From Lanius collurio (lineage: Eukaryota > Chordata > Aves > Passeriformes > Laniidae), in assembly GCA_020086605.1 (NCBI GenBank), contig JACBWW010000022.1, positions 1,952,571 through 2,016,570 on the forward strand: a stretch of DNA of 64,000 nt. Reading direction: 5' to 3'. Made by a program: the position numbers and the translations under genes. Positions 48,643-61,942 of the stretch are shown here, piece after piece (position 1 is the first letter of the stretch; each line of letters starts with the position of its first letter). The notes under the pieces are model-generated. The model saw only the letters and a list, made by a program, of their open reading frames with translations. It was not told the origin of the DNA and ran no database searches.

Positions 48643-50995
48643 CTTGTAGGAACTTGCATAAAATGTTTTGAACAGCTGACACGCAGTATTGGTGCTTCAC
48701 GTGGTTCCAAAGTGGTGTCATGTCCTGGTATGCAAGAATCTTATGTGGAACTGGAGCTTTATTGCTTCCAGTGATAGAGCTGGGAACTGCACAGTAATTC
48801 CAAACACAAAATGTTGTAAATCTCTTCTGAAAGAGTGAACGAGGAAGTGCATAAGCAATATCCAGGAGATTCTGGTGACAAATAATGTAGAAGAATGTTA
48901 TTGCTCATTCTATATTTAAGGAAAAAAGGAAGGAAAAAAAATCTATTTGGTTTTAGCAATAATGCAACCTGTGTGTAAGAAAATACTGTTCAGAGGTAGG
49001 GTATATATTTAACTCCTTGTCAAGCAATTAAAAGACCCTGCATGATGATTAAAATTCTATCAGCAAATAAATTATCTTTCCACAGATCAAAGAAAAAGTA
49101 TTTATACCATTAAAATAGAACTCTGAGACATATAGAAGGTGAATATTAAGAACAAAATTTGTACAGTAATACTAAAATAATTTTAGAAATAAGAAAAAAA
49201 AGGTGTCATGAGATTAAAAATCATATGAACAACACTGCTGCATTTCTTACAGTTAGCTATGATTTACTAGGAGCATTTAAAGCAATGCTAAAAAAAATAA
49301 TGAAGTCATACCTTATTCCCCTCCCCCTGCAGATATAGATTTTATGTGACCTATTGCTTTTAAAATGGAATGGCTTAAAAAGCACTCTTTACATGATAAA
49401 ACTCAAAGACAAAAGAGAGAATGCAAATCATTTCTATATTACATATATGTTGCTCCATTTGGCAAAATCAAATTAGATCTTTTCATCTCCTTACTGTAGA
49501 ACAAAAACAGAGCAATATTATGAAATTTTGCAGGGCTTTATTTCTAAGCGTCTTTTGTGTCCAGTCTTTTAAACTCAGGTTTTTCTGCCTTTTTTACTGA
49601 CAAGCCCACAATTTTCAGAAAAGAAAGCTAGCATTAATTAAGACAGTGCCAGCTGTAATTTTCTTGGGAAGTAAATTTCTGCACAACTAAAGGTTACAGA
49701 GACCTTTTCACTGTCAAAATTTACTACAGCCTGTGAATGTTAATGTTTCTAATGAAGACATGTTCTCTGTCCCTGAACTTAAAAGTACCCTGAGAAGAAG
49801 GCAAAGAGAAAAAAAACTCTATTTGACGAATGTATCTGGAGTCTGTGCATTAATGCAGGGTTATGCCTGCTGGTGCATATTGTAATTATAGTGTTTGGAT
49901 AGCCTTGTTTTCTAAACAAGGAATATTGCTATAAATTGGCAATTTTGCATGAAGAGTAGGCTTGTAGTAGGTGCCTTATGTTACAAATAAGACAGTGGTA
50001 TAATAAGCATTTAACCCATTAGACTTGGGGATATTCTCAGCTAAGTCTGGAGAGGAGCTGTAATATAGAATGTGGAATGAAAAGGTACTTTGGGTCTTTC
50101 TATGAATGCAGCAGCAGAACACATTCATTATCTTCTAATGATCATTGTACTTCTAATGGTATTTTTTCTTCTCCATTTTAAGTGAAATCAGCTGCTTCTA
50201 AAAAGAAGAAGCTGGCTTTGCTCTTTCTGTTTTTTTTTGTTTGAAGCTGATTAAATAGTAAACTATATATATAGTTATATAGTTTTTGTTGCTTTGTCAG
50301 TGTGCATTTTTTCCATATCCCTACAGTGTTTACTGCCAGGCAGAGTGACAAATAAAAGGAAAAATTCAACATCACAGAAACGTTGATATTCTTAATTTTT
50401 TTTTTTTGCCATGTTTTTTATGGGATATTTTGTTTTTCTATTCTTTGTGGGGTTTTTCCTAAAGCAGAATAATAACCTTTAGAAAAAAAAATCTGCTTGT
50501 TCTCTTATGCGTGAAGTTCTCAAAACAAAAACTGCTATTGTGTGAAATTACTCTTGATTTCCCATGCAGCATCATGGTCAAGATGGGTAGGGGAATACAT
50601 AGCCTAATTCATTACTGTGTTGGTTAAAAATGGAAAAATTACAGGAATGCAGGTCTTGCAAAATTTTAGAAATATGATCCTAATGTTATGCTGGTAATAT
50701 CCATGTTTAATGTGGAGTTATTTTCAAAATAGGACATTAGATTGCAAACTGAGTATTTTTTTTGGCATCAGAATGTTCAGGTAGCTTTCTTTTCTCTTTC
50801 TTGCCCTTCCCTCTCCCAATTTCCAAGACTTAAGAGCTGAGGTTTTCAAGACACTGAGCTTTATGGTCAGAAATGAGTCAGCGTCTAATATTTCTTGGGA
50901 GAAGGTAGTGAGTATCACAAGATTGCAAGTGGCCATAGCAATTCCCTCTGAGGAGCAGTGGGATGTCAGATGTGTTTCTGTCAGCCTCTGCAGCA
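48643..50995. other. Non-coding DNA; small palindrome at 50261-50276
   Basis: AT-rich. AACTATATATATAGTT (50261-50276) is a perfect 16-bp palindrome. The minus-strand frame 50724-51098 (124 codons) is unrecognised and continues into the repeat relic that follows. T runs lie near 50397-50407. Confidence 0.5.
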
Positions 50996-51060
50996 GGGCC
51001 AGGTCCTTGAAGTCACTGGAGGAGTGTTTTTGCCATGCTGTTGATTTCTGTATCAGCTGC
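50996..51060. repeat. Possible palindromic ancient amniote repeat relic
   Basis: GGCCAGGTCCTTGAAGTCACT then GGAGGAGTGTTTTTGCCAT then GTTGATTTC resembles the self-complementary wording GGCCAGATCCT...TTGAAGTCAATGGGAGTTTTGCCATTGACTTC. It is more decayed than the copies at 20667 and 30670. Confidence 0.35.
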
Positions 51061-52321
51061 ATTGATAAGGGTTGGCTTCTCATTCTGCCCATCAGCATTA
51101 GGGACCAGGATGGAGCAGTGGGACAAAAACGTGGGAAATCAATGTCTTTGCAAAGATCTATATGGACACTAGGATAATCTGTTAAAAGCCATGACTACCT
51201 CATACCAATGGAGATATCAGATCTCATTACACATCCAATCCCTTTTTGCAACATGTAAATTGGACTTCATTCTGACTCCCTCCCAGCCCAACACATTCTA
51301 AGCACCCCTTCAAGACACCTCCAAAGCACTTATTTCATGTCTTCATCAGTTTAATCTGCTACATGGCCAGGAATTCAGAATAATTATTTAGTATCTGTTG
51401 GCTAGTAAGTCGATATATGAGATACTGTAATTTTAGGCAGCAACCTGGTGTGGCATCATTAACAGTCCTGGAGCACTGCACAATGACATAAAAATGATGC
51501 AATACTGGCAGCCTGTAGGCAACAGTCATCAGCAAGGTGTATTGGGCAAATCATCTTTTTGGGGGGGATAGAGGCATGGTTCAGCAGTTTAAAAAGCCAT
51601 GCTTGTGCATAAATAGGCTGTTGTGGGAAGGATTTTCTCAGGCAATTTGAGCTTTTATTTATGGATTGCACACAGATTTGCACAGATTTTTGTTAGACAA
51701 ATCACCAGAGACATAATTATTACCTTTTAAAAGCAGCTTGTTTCCCCTTAATTTAAACCTGTTCCTAACTGACTTGTTCTGAGCCCAAATAGTCCTTGTC
51801 CAAATGGAGTAAGTATCACCTATTTCCTTCTGGAATTGGTTTCAGATCTAACCTTTAGTTAAACCAGTGTAACTTGGTATGAAGACACAAGCTTTAAGCC
51901 TTGGAAAGAGCCTTGAAGGTAACCTTAAACTTCCTGTTGTGAGCAAGTACATGTAAGCAAAACACACAGGTGAGCAGGTGAGCTGCCAAATGGAAATCCT
52001 GTTTGGAAACATGATCTGGAGAGAGTGCCATACAAAATGTTACTGAGGCAACCAATCCCTCTGCCTGTATGTGCTTTGAGCAGCTATCCAGTGCCCTTTA
52101 GACTGTTAGGTCTTGGCAGACATTATGGAGGGTATGTAAGGAACCAGACAAAAATCCTTCTGAAATTTGATAATAAACTAGAACATCTGAAAGGCTAAAA
52201 GTTATTTTAATTGTTCTGTGTTTTACTGTGAAATACAGGAGTATTAATAGCTTTTGTATTTCTTCTCAGGTAGAAAGTCTGCCATGTCATTGACTTCTGT
52301 CCTCATGGATTATTCCTGCTG
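51061..52321. other. Non-coding DNA, nothing recognised
   Basis: Frames of 74 codons or fewer. A G7 run near 51561 is the only notable simple sequence. Confidence 0.5.
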
Positions 52322-52480
52322 ATATATTATAAATAGAAATAGAAATATATTCATATATACATATATCAATATATAAATATCTATAAATAGCTCCATGTAT
52401 CTATATATCTACATATCTGTATCTATCTATATCTATATTTCTCTCTCTATATATATATATGTATATACATATATAAAAAA
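52322..52480. repeat. TA/ATCTAT-rich microsatellite with 22-bp palindrome
   Basis: About 160 bp of degenerate TATA, ATAAAT and ATCTAT units. The stretch 52454-52475 is a perfect 22-bp palindrome centred on GTATATAC. Such DNA melts easily and can extrude cruciforms. Length is likely to vary between individuals. Confidence 0.85.
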
Positions 52481-55400
52481 TTCTACACTACTATAGTAAG
52501 GCAATATGCCCCAGTCCTTTTTTGGCTGAGTTTTTCTCTTCCTAAGCAAAGAGAAACACAGGGGTAGGGTTAGAGGAAGACAGCGGTCAGAACATGTATA
52601 CAGGTGAACTTTCCCTGTCTCGTTTTCTATTTTTTCTCTCTGTCTCTGGTAGTTCTAAAGTATCTTGGAGAGGGACAAAATATTTTACTCAAATGCATTT
52701 TAGTAAATCAGTGACACTTTAATTTTCAGAGCAGAAATTCTCTTATAAGAAAATCTCCTGCTGTGTTTTCTCTTAGATGTCCTCACAAATAAAGATACGA
52801 AACCAAGAGAAATGAAAAAAAGAAAATAGGAGCCATCTATCCTGGTTTATTTTCTAGGGCTTTGTCTTATCAATTAAATTTCCCAATTGGCATAAATACC
52901 TATTTTTTAATTTAAAAAAAAACCAGTAAAATCCTTGTTTCTTGAAGGGGGAGGGAAGAAGTCTATGAGAAGTGAGTTCAAGATAGGTGAGAAACTATTT
53001 AGATCACGGCCAACTAAATAAACACTAATTTTTTAAATATGAACAAGCAGTATAGAAGATTGGTGGGAAAACCAATTAATTAGATCATATGGAACAGACA
53101 CTGTGGAAAAGACAATGGAAGGTACTATGACCAGTGCTGTAAAGCCTAAAACCGGTGACTAAATCTCAAAAAAAAAAAAATCAGATCACGATCCAAAAAT
53201 CTTGACATAAATTGAAAATGAGTCACCATTTTTGAGTAATTATTCTATTTGGTTCCTATGCAATTCCTCCTTTCAGCTCCTGAGTCCTTTTCTTCATTGC
53301 CATATAAGTAGTGATGGACAGCAGCATGCTGAGAAGTAAAATTTCTTTCATGTAGTCCCTGAAAAAACAATGCAAATAATTTCACTGCAGTACTAACCTA
53401 GAAAGAATGCAGTGATATACATATTGTGTATTTCCTGCATAGCTGGAATGCATTCAGTAGGTGCAGCACTAGTGGAAGGATGCTCAACAAGGCAGTTTAA
53501 TCAGTGGCCATCACCCACTTCATTGAAGGACAACACATGGGAATGTGCTGGCTTTTTTGAAAACTGCACACAAAGACTCCTAAGGGTACTGAGAGCAGAA
53601 GGCTGGGCTGGAAGGCATGAGAAAATATATGAACATATACAAGGCTTCTGTCCATCCAGAACACAAACTAGGTGGGCTGAAATAATAACAGCTGAACATA
53701 CTAGAAATCTTGTTAAAAAGAAGAAAAAGAAGGAAAAACCATAATAATTCCCTTAGTGATCTTCATTAGTTTGGCACTTAGAGAGGGAGGTAGATCACAA
53801 AGCATTGACTGAAACTAGAAGATGAGAACATGATTCACGAATATGAATGTGGGCAGTGCACACTCCCTTGTGACTCAGAATGAGTATTTTACATGTGATT
53901 CATAAGGAAAAATAATTGTTTTATCAGATGCAGTCCTTACATATGGCTGGGGTTAATATTCACCTTATTTAAAATTGAAATTCAACCACTGTATCAGCAC
54001 AGTGGTTCTTTCCAACACAGACACTAAAGAAAAGAAAGAAATTGCTTTATTCACAAACATGACACAGTTCTCTTCTCCATGCAAGCTCATTTACTGGTGC
54101 TCTGCAAAGGAGCCTGATGTGCTTTTTGCAAGGCTGCTGATGTATGTTGTTTATTAGAAAAGATTTTCTGAGTAACATGAATAGAATCTGGAGATAACGT
54201 CCATATAGGTTTGTGAATTCTTGGGTCTGTTGAACTAAAAACCATAGCAGGAAGTTGGTGGTGCATTAACAGTGACAGCCTCTGCTGCCTCACACTGCCA
54301 GAGCTGAAATGCAGCCAGACTGGGGAGCTGGCATCCCACCTCATGGACCATTCTACCTCAAGAGATGGATCACCTAGTCCATGTAATAACCCCAACTGTT
54401 TACAACAAGGTACCTCTTTTGTATTTTGATTTTTTTCCTGAGTCACTGAAGTTCTTTTAGGGAATGTTAGTGCTTCAGCACAAGAACAAATACTAAAGAG
54501 ATTCACATTAAATGTTCTCTAGTCATATAACATAAGTGTTCAGCTAAGATTAGGGAGGTTTCCATTAAAATTTTTTCTGGGCTTTTTTGACTACCACAAT
54601 GGATGTGCAGAACTGTAATCTTCCTTGAGTGATCATTCTTTTCTATAACCACCTGAAGTTCCTTTTCATAATATAGACAGCTGCTTCTCAGGAAATGTAT
54701 TAAAATTTAGTGAAACCATATCTCCCAGCACTGTTTAATGTGAATTGGCTGGTGTGAGCAAACTGCAGTTTAAAACTCAGTGTGTATGAAGAACGGGTGG
54801 GAAGGAGAGGAACCTGTCCCCAACCACCCAGGAAGGGAGAAGGAAGTCCTCTGTGTGTGCACATGCAAGAAAGATGTGCTCTCCTGAGATTCCCAGGAGC
54901 TTCTCTGGTGTGAGGGAACCCACCCATTGCACCAGTGTGTGTACTGGGGGCAGGGTTTGACAGCTTTATATTTGTGCTGCTCTTAGGGGATTTTAATATT
55001 TTCATTTACTACTGATGTCTAGTATTTTGGAAGTGAATGTCACACAGAAGAGCTAATCTTTGCTTGCATTTTTATAAATTATTTGGCTTTTTAATGCTTT
55101 CAGTGAGGTTAAATGTAGCAAAATTGTTTAGTACTATATCTTGGTCATGGCTATCAGAAAATGTATTTTAATAGTCAAGCTTTTAAATACTTTTATTCTT
55201 TCTTTGATCCTGTAAAGAATCCATTGTCATTTGACTCTTGTATTTATTTGGTTAATTGCACCACTCAGTGTTTTTCCAATTAGCTTGGTGTTTTGTTAAA
55301 AAATGTTGGAAATTTAGTAAAGAGCATAGAGTTTATACCCTCTCTTAACATTAGTGGTTCCATTTTGTGGTTCCTTTTTGAATGTAGTAGACTTGGGAAA

Positions 55401-57479
55401 TCCGTGAATGTTATTAACAGCAGCCATTGCCTATTAGAATTCCAATTCCCAGCTTGGAATCTCAAATTACATGATGAGACTGAAAGCTAAATACAGTGAA
55501 AACAGTGAAAAAAAAATTGAGAAAATTTTTGATTATGCCTGGATAATAAATGGAGCTGCTGGCACTAAACCATGATACAGCTACTGACAAACCCAGCTCT
55601 AGTGCCAATAGCAGTGAATTGAATCAAAGAATGGGAGCTTTTGGAAGGCTTGAGGATAATTTTAGGGAAAGTGAACTATAAGTGAACTCAGACTTAGTTT
55701 CTGCAACAACAGGATAATCTAGAACTGTCCTTAGAGGTCAGTGTTGAAAGTTAAAAGGGTGCATCTCAGTAGAATAGTGAGCTGAAGAATTCTTTTCTGG
55801 AAAGGGTGTCAGCTGTTGGGACAACCTTGATGTTTGCAGAGTTATTGTAATTTAGATTCAATCAGAGAGGATTGAAGTCTGTTCACAGAGGAAATGATGA
55901 ATTTCCAGCTCTATGGATTTCTGCCGTCTAATTGTGATAGTTTTTGTCATTTGAGTCTCACTGCAGCATAAAGATATTGAATACTGTATGAATTTCCATT
56001 ACTCAGATCTCAAGAATAAAGTAAGAGTTGGAAACAAATTCATGGGAGAAATTAACCTCCATCTTTTTCACAGAAGAGCTGGAGGCATCAAACAAGGCTA
56101 GAGACAGGTAAATGAGAAACAAAACAGTGTAGTAGTATCAATATTGAGTTAACTATGGAATTCTTTGTTAGAGTATGCCATGGATGCTAAAAGTTTATGT
56201 GGACTTAAAGCAAGGCTTGAAAGACACATGGAAGAAAAATCTATTGTGGGTTACAAATAACATCACCACAGCAGCCTAACAAAGTCCTCTAAGCCTAAAA
56301 TAGTTGGAGGTTTGAAGTCTACTATGAGAAAATGTCATATACATTTCTCCAGCTCTTAAACTTTTTTAGGCATCTGCCTGAATACTCTTTTGGAAACCAG
56401 ATACGAAGATAGAATAATGTTGGATCTGGCTCAGAGGGAGTTCTCATGAACACACTGCTGATAGTGATCTCTTCAAATAAAAACAGTGATTGAAAACGTT
56501 CCACTCCTTTGCCAGACAGAGAATGTATCCACCCAGCTGGTGTGATCTCCTGTAAGCAGCCCAGGCTCCTTCTCTCTTTGTTGGATTTCAGTTTACATGG
56601 CTCTCAAAAAGGCAGTATGAAAAAGTCCTGCCCTTACAGTGATCTGTTTCCTCAGTGGGACACAGCAAGGGGAGACTGGCCTCAACTTTCCATCCTTTTA
56701 TTCCTGGATCCAGCCCAGAGTTCTGACTTGCAAAGCTCCCTGTAGTAGAGGACTATAACAGATTGGGGTCAAGAACTTCATCCTCTTTCAGAAGCCACTG
56801 TGGTATTTACAGTCATCAGCTAGAGGACCCCAGATTAGCTGTCACGGGGTCATCAAGAGGTGAAACAGTCTTAGGAGTAATGCAAGAGATGGTCCAAGGC
56901 CTGGGAGCTGAGTCCTACAACCCTCATCTGCCCTGAACAATCCACATCTTTAACAAAATGTATTCTTTTGGGTTTTTTTGTTGGGACATCTAAAGGGGTG
57001 TTCTGGCTCAGAAGTCACAGATTAAACTTCAGAGGAAAAAGGAGATTTTCCTGTCCTCACTGGACTGGTCCCAAGGTTTTTGTGTTTTATCACTGGGAAA
57101 GACATTTTAGAAATACCAGTACTGAGTGAGGGAGAGGGAGTTGCATTCATTTCTGCATATTATTTATTGGATTTTTGAAAACTGACCTAAGAAAAATGTT
57201 TATTTAAAATATTTACTGCAAACTATTTTGTTAGTGTTCTAGAAAAAATGGTTAGATAATAGTTATTTTGCTGGAAAAAATAAAAAGCCCGGACCCCACA
57301 CCTGTTTAGCTGTAACCGACAAACATAACAATCATTCAAGTAGAGTGAAAACAAACCAAATGCCCTTGAATTTTCAAAGAAAATATAACTCCTCCATGTA
57401 GCCCTAGGACAACATAGTCTGTTTGTTGGGAAGCATACTTAGCAGAGAGCTACAAATCTCCTTGCTGTGAGACTGAACG
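52481..57479. other. Non-coding DNA, nothing recognised
   Basis: About 5 kb. The longest frames are 53412-53744 (plus, 110 codons, ending in a lysine-rich A-run translation), 54087-54506 (minus, 139 codons) and 54700-55005 (minus, 101 codons). None shows a domain, and neither splice sites nor codon bias is convincing. An A run lies near 53168-53180. Confidence 0.5.
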
Positions 57480-58030
57480 ATTGTCATACATTTTGCTCTC
57501 TTTGTCTCAGTTGATTGTGTCTATAATACTATTCAGAGATAGAAAATTTGTGCCTGTCACTGTACCTGTCAGAAAGGAGCAATACCCTCTGGCAGCGACA
57601 GTCAACTTTAGGGAGTTTTATTAGTCTAATGAATGAAAGCCCAGTAGCATGCCCTGTAACACTCCTAAACTTTGGATTTTAAAAGGAATCATTATTAACA
57701 GTGAAAAACAACTAGCAGCTTGTTTTGTGTACATTTTGTTTAAAGCTCCACATATTTTTAAGAAGAGATTAATCTACAGTAATTTGTCATCAGGCTCGGA
57801 GTGAATGTAATATAATCCATACGATTGCAGAAGGTTCTGCAGGAAATTTGTAAACATAATGCAATCATGTGTTTGCATTTGTGACTCCAGAGTAGCTGGT
57901 AGCAGCTGTATAAACTTCTGCTCCTGCACAGAAGAGAGACTCAGTGTGGCCACAGCTGTGTATTGTTAATTGCATGGGATGCTTTCCTTGGCCACCATCT
58001 ATGCTAATGACAGAAATGTGCACCAGTTAC
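57480..58030. promoter_or_regulatory. Candidate conserved non-coding element with POU/homeodomain-type sites
   Basis: 550 bp with TTAGTCTAATGAATG, AGATTAATCTACAGTAATTT, GTTAATTGCATGGG and ATGCTAAT (58001-58008, octamer-like), plus CpGs in GGCAGCGACAGTC, GGCTCGGAGTG and CATACGATTGCAG. This is among the most enhancer-like stretches in the window, with no coding frame and no repeat. Inference only; boundaries approximate. Confidence 0.35.
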
Positions 58031-60381
58031 TGTCCCTCTGTCTCTCTCAGATTCTTTTCTTCCTCTTATCTGTTGTTCCCAAAAGGTGGATAACATCTTA
58101 TAGAAGGCCCTGGTTACCTTGCAGCATATCCTTTTGGTTTGTTTGTTCTAAGCACAAACACATTCAAAAAACTGTGCGGTAAATGTTTCTCATTTACTAC
58201 TTCCAGTAAAATGAAAACAAAATAGTAAAGACTGCCCTACATCTTTTCAAAGTCTTGAGATAATTAGTTTAATAAAAATTCACTTTTATACGGCATGATC
58301 CAAGTGTGTTGCTATCTGAGGGAAACTCCTGCTGACTACTGTGATTTGGGCCCAATGGCTTTTCTGTGTTTTCTCTATTATTTTATACAATGTTAATTTT
58401 TCAGCTCACACAAGAGGACAGAGAACATTTTCTGTCTTACAGTAGTGGGAGATTGCTGGAAAGAATGCATTCAGATAGTCACTTTGTTCTTTATTTGGTT
58501 TGGTCCATCTTGAACATTCCGTGGCATTTGTGATTATCCCTCTTTGCTATAGGGCCAGCAGTGCTCTTGATGCTCCAACATCCCATCAGCGGTAGGACAG
58601 CCTCCCTGGGAATGTAAGAGTGCTCCAGGAAGCTGATGAATCAATTGATGGGTCACTCAGGAAATAAACATGCAGGGCCACATGCTGTGATCTGTGCAGC
58701 TGAGATGTCAGCAGAAGTTCACAAACACTTATATGGGATGGATTCAGACTGATTCACTCTGAATGCAGATTATAGTCATTAAGAAGCTGAGCCCAATAAA
58801 TTCTGTTACAACTGAGTTAAGTTCTGTTAAAATTGAGTGTAACACTATACATGCGTATTAGCATATTTAAAACATAAAAATACTGTGCTTCTTTCATGCC
58901 AGCACAGTTTGTTTGGATATTTCTGTCCTTGCAAAGAATATGCATTTATAGCTCTTTGCCTACTGCTTGTCCAAAAATGTCAAGCTGAATTTAAGTTTCC
59001 ATAACCTGCAGCATGTGAATAGTCATCAACCTCATATTTGAGCAGCAGCAATGGATGCCAGTTACCATATTATTTAAATGAAGAATGAAAACATGACTTC
59101 CTAATTCTAGAATATTTCTGCTCATATTGTTAGACTGCACAAATTCCATTCATCCTCTCTAATGGCACATCTCATGTTTAATTACAACAATGAGTACTCT
59201 CCTCCATGTTAAGAAAATACTTACCAGCTTATGTATTTTCTTGGTGGATCACTCAGAGTGTGTCTTAATCTCTCTTTTCTTCCTCATGGTGTAATTTAGA
59301 TGAGATATTTAATTATTCTGGGCATCTCACTGTCATTATTATGGCAAATTGGTATGAGTGATTTGAGATAAGCCAGTTGTTGGTTTAGTAAACTGGCATC
59401 TACTGGAAAAAAAATAGTCAAGCCATCAATGTCTATTAGTTGTGTGAGAACTTTATATGCCAAGTAACCACATTACAAAATTTCTCTGTCCCAACCCTCT
59501 ACCAATTTTCAGTACTTTGCTAAAGATTCTTTTCTCTTTTTCCTGCTGCTAGATGAGTACCTTGACTTCCAGAATCCTCCTAAACAACTTTATTGTTATT
59601 TGGGGTTTGCCTTGGATTTTTTTTTTCTTTACTGAGAGGCTACAACTCTTATTAAGTACTGGTAGCTTCTACAATCTCTGCATCTGTCATAAATTAACTT
59701 ACTATAGACATATATCAAAGAAACATGTATTCTCCTCCCTTTTGTCTCAATATTCTTTTGCTTCTACCTTATTTTCCTTGCCTTCTTTTTAGAACACTCA
59801 GACCATTATAAAGAAAAATGTTAATACTTTAAAGATACTGTCTCAAAAGCTATTGCAATTCCTGCCTTTACTAGAGAGGAATGATCTTACTGTAGCAAAA
59901 CAGGGAAAGGTAACAGATTGCCATATTTACCCTTCTGCCAGAGCCTTACCCAGATTGTATGTGGTGACTAATGTCAGGTCTTAAATATTGGTGAAAATGT
60001 CTATATCCCAGCTCATAGTCTAATAATAGAACTCATCCCTTCTGGAAGGTCTTGTTCTGGGACATCTGAAATTTCTACTTTTATGAAAACTGTAATTTTT
60101 CTATATTTTGAGCAGCAATATGTCATTATTGAGCTGACCCACAGGTTTTGTATATTAGTAATCTTACTGGAGGATTGCTGAATGCATAAGGGAAGAGATC
60201 AAGTATTCTCAATGAAGACAGTCTCTGCACACTGCCTAAAGAAATGAGAGAGTGGAAGTCATCAAGGATGTGTTTGAAAGAAATTACAGCTGAGCTGAGG
60301 AGAATTTGTTTGTCTGAGTTTTCTTCCTCTTGAAGAGGAAGGCCATGAAGTAGTGAGTTTTTGGAGATTCTTGCTATTGAT
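58031..60381. other. Non-coding DNA, nothing recognised
   Basis: AT-rich. The 79-codon plus-strand frame 59553-59792 is hydrophobic because of T-rich codons. Nothing else is identified. Confidence 0.5.
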
Positions 60382-60405
60382 TTCTATATAGAATTCTATA
60401 TAGAA
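60382..60405. repeat. Tandem duplicate of the 12-bp palindrome TTCTATATAGAA
   Basis: TTCTATATAGAA occurs twice head to tail (60382-60393 and 60394-60405), giving a 24-bp fully self-complementary block with an EcoRI-type GAATTC at the junction. Confidence 0.9.
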
Positions 60406-61799
60406 TTCATGCTTTCTTATGGTTGTGGTTCCCAAGAACCAACACCAGCTCCTTTCAGAAATTAAGAAAAATACAGAAGGAATGCACTAATAGCCAGTAA
60501 ACATACTGAGCTAAGAGCACACAATGCAAAAAGCTGCAGAAGATAATAAACATCTCCCAAGACACTTTCTGCTTGGTCAAGGCTTGCCTGTTCTCCTCAC
60601 AAGCAGGGCCAAATTCTCCATCCTGCAGCTCTCCCTGTCCTATCCTTGAATCTTTATAAATCTGGCTCCTTTTTCCTTTTTTTTTTTTTTTTAAAGTAAG
60701 TTTCCATCAAACCCTGTTTCTGTGCTTCATATCAGCAGATACCATATTTTGCTTTCTATTCTTGATAGAATTCTTACCCATTTCCTTTATTACTGTAATT
60801 TGAGCTACCTGTATTGTTTTCCTCCCTTAACTCTCTTTTCCACGGTCTCTCTTTGAAACTCACTCAAAAAATTCCTGACCACAGTCTGAACATATTTTCC
60901 CATATATTGGAGCCTTCCTCATTTCTTACCCTTTCAGGGTAGGATTATCTTCTTTCTCTATCAGGCTCCAAATTCAAAATTCTCATTGCACTGAGAGTTG
61001 TTCCAGGATGCATTTCATCTCAGCTCTACCTTTGCTTACACAAATTTGACATCATTGTGATAATAGCATATTTGGTTATAGGTGAATTTTATTAATCAGA
61101 ATTTTATTTGAGTGGGATTTTTTTCTGCAGTGTTTTCTTTTTACAGAAATCAAACTTATGCTTTCTTTGTGTCTTCAATAGATTTTTTAAATATTTATTT
61201 CACTTTAAGTGATGGCGTCTCCAAATGCCCTTGTGGAGGGAGATTTTCAGCTTAGAGCATAATGTCTGGTGAAACAGGAGCTGTTCCTGTAACTGTTGGA
61301 CAATCAAAAGGCAGGGATGGGAGAACTCACTGTGTTGGTGCAGGAGAGTTTATTCTTCTGACTCGTAAGAGAAATCCTAGATCTGAAGAGAACTACTGTG
61401 GAGCCAAAGGTGAAATGATAAATCTGCCTATCTTTACATACATGCAAAATGTACAGATTAGTACCTCCTTGAGATACCACTTAAATATACTCAGAAACTC
61501 CTTATATTTGCATATATTTTTCTTTAGAATACAATTGCTTGTGTACATCTATCAATACTCCAGGCCAATGCAGATCCCTTGTTTCATATCTCCTCTCTGC
61601 CAAGACAATGAACTTGAATCTGATTACACAGAAACACAGATTAGCTTTTCAAATGCACAACGATGCTCTTTACTGTCCACCCCTTAAATCTTCAGAGTAG
61701 TCCTTTTTGGTACTTCTGTGGAACTTTGGTTATTCTGTGTGGTCTTTGGGCCACCATTTTCAATTCAGTTTCCTGTATGGTGAGAAAGCTTTTATGTGG
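60406..61799. other. Non-coding DNA; 141-codon frame of unknown meaning
   Basis: The plus-strand frame 61262-61687 (141 codons) is the longest gap-free frame in the window. It starts with a hydrophilic, glycine/arginine-rich part and continues into AT-rich codons. No domain is recognised and its C-terminal half looks like translated non-coding DNA. A T run lies at about 60677-60692. Confidence 0.45.
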
Positions 61800-61942
61800 A
61801 TGTCCCAACCCTGGCAATGTTCAAGGCCTGGCTGGACAAGGCCTTGAGCAACCTGGTCTAGTGGGAGTGGGGAGGTGGGGGGGTTGGAGGACTAGATTTA
61901 AGGTCCTTTCTAACCTCTTAACATTCTATGATTCTGTGATCT
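61800..61942 (+). mobile_element. CR1 LINE, 5'-truncated 3' end, plus strand
   Basis: GTCCCAACCCTGGCAATGTTC, GGCCTGGCTGGACAAGGC and GAGCAACCTGGTCTAGTGGG are the diagnostic CR1 3' steps. They are followed by a G-rich stretch, GGTTGGAGGACTAGAT, AAGGTCCTTTCTAACC and the ATTCTATGATTCTGTGAT tail. Only about 140 bp remain. A G-rich part (61863-61883) replaces the usual CCCTGCCCATGGCAGG segment and could form a quadruplex. Confidence 0.93.

Noticed and set aside
50724..51177. Frames of 124 (minus) and 104 (plus) codons as a gene
   Set aside because: They mirror each other on opposite strands and overlap a decayed ancient repeat; no domain is visible.
54087..54506. 139-codon minus-strand frame as a gene
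   Set aside because: No recognisable domain, no splice context, and length within chance expectation for the window.
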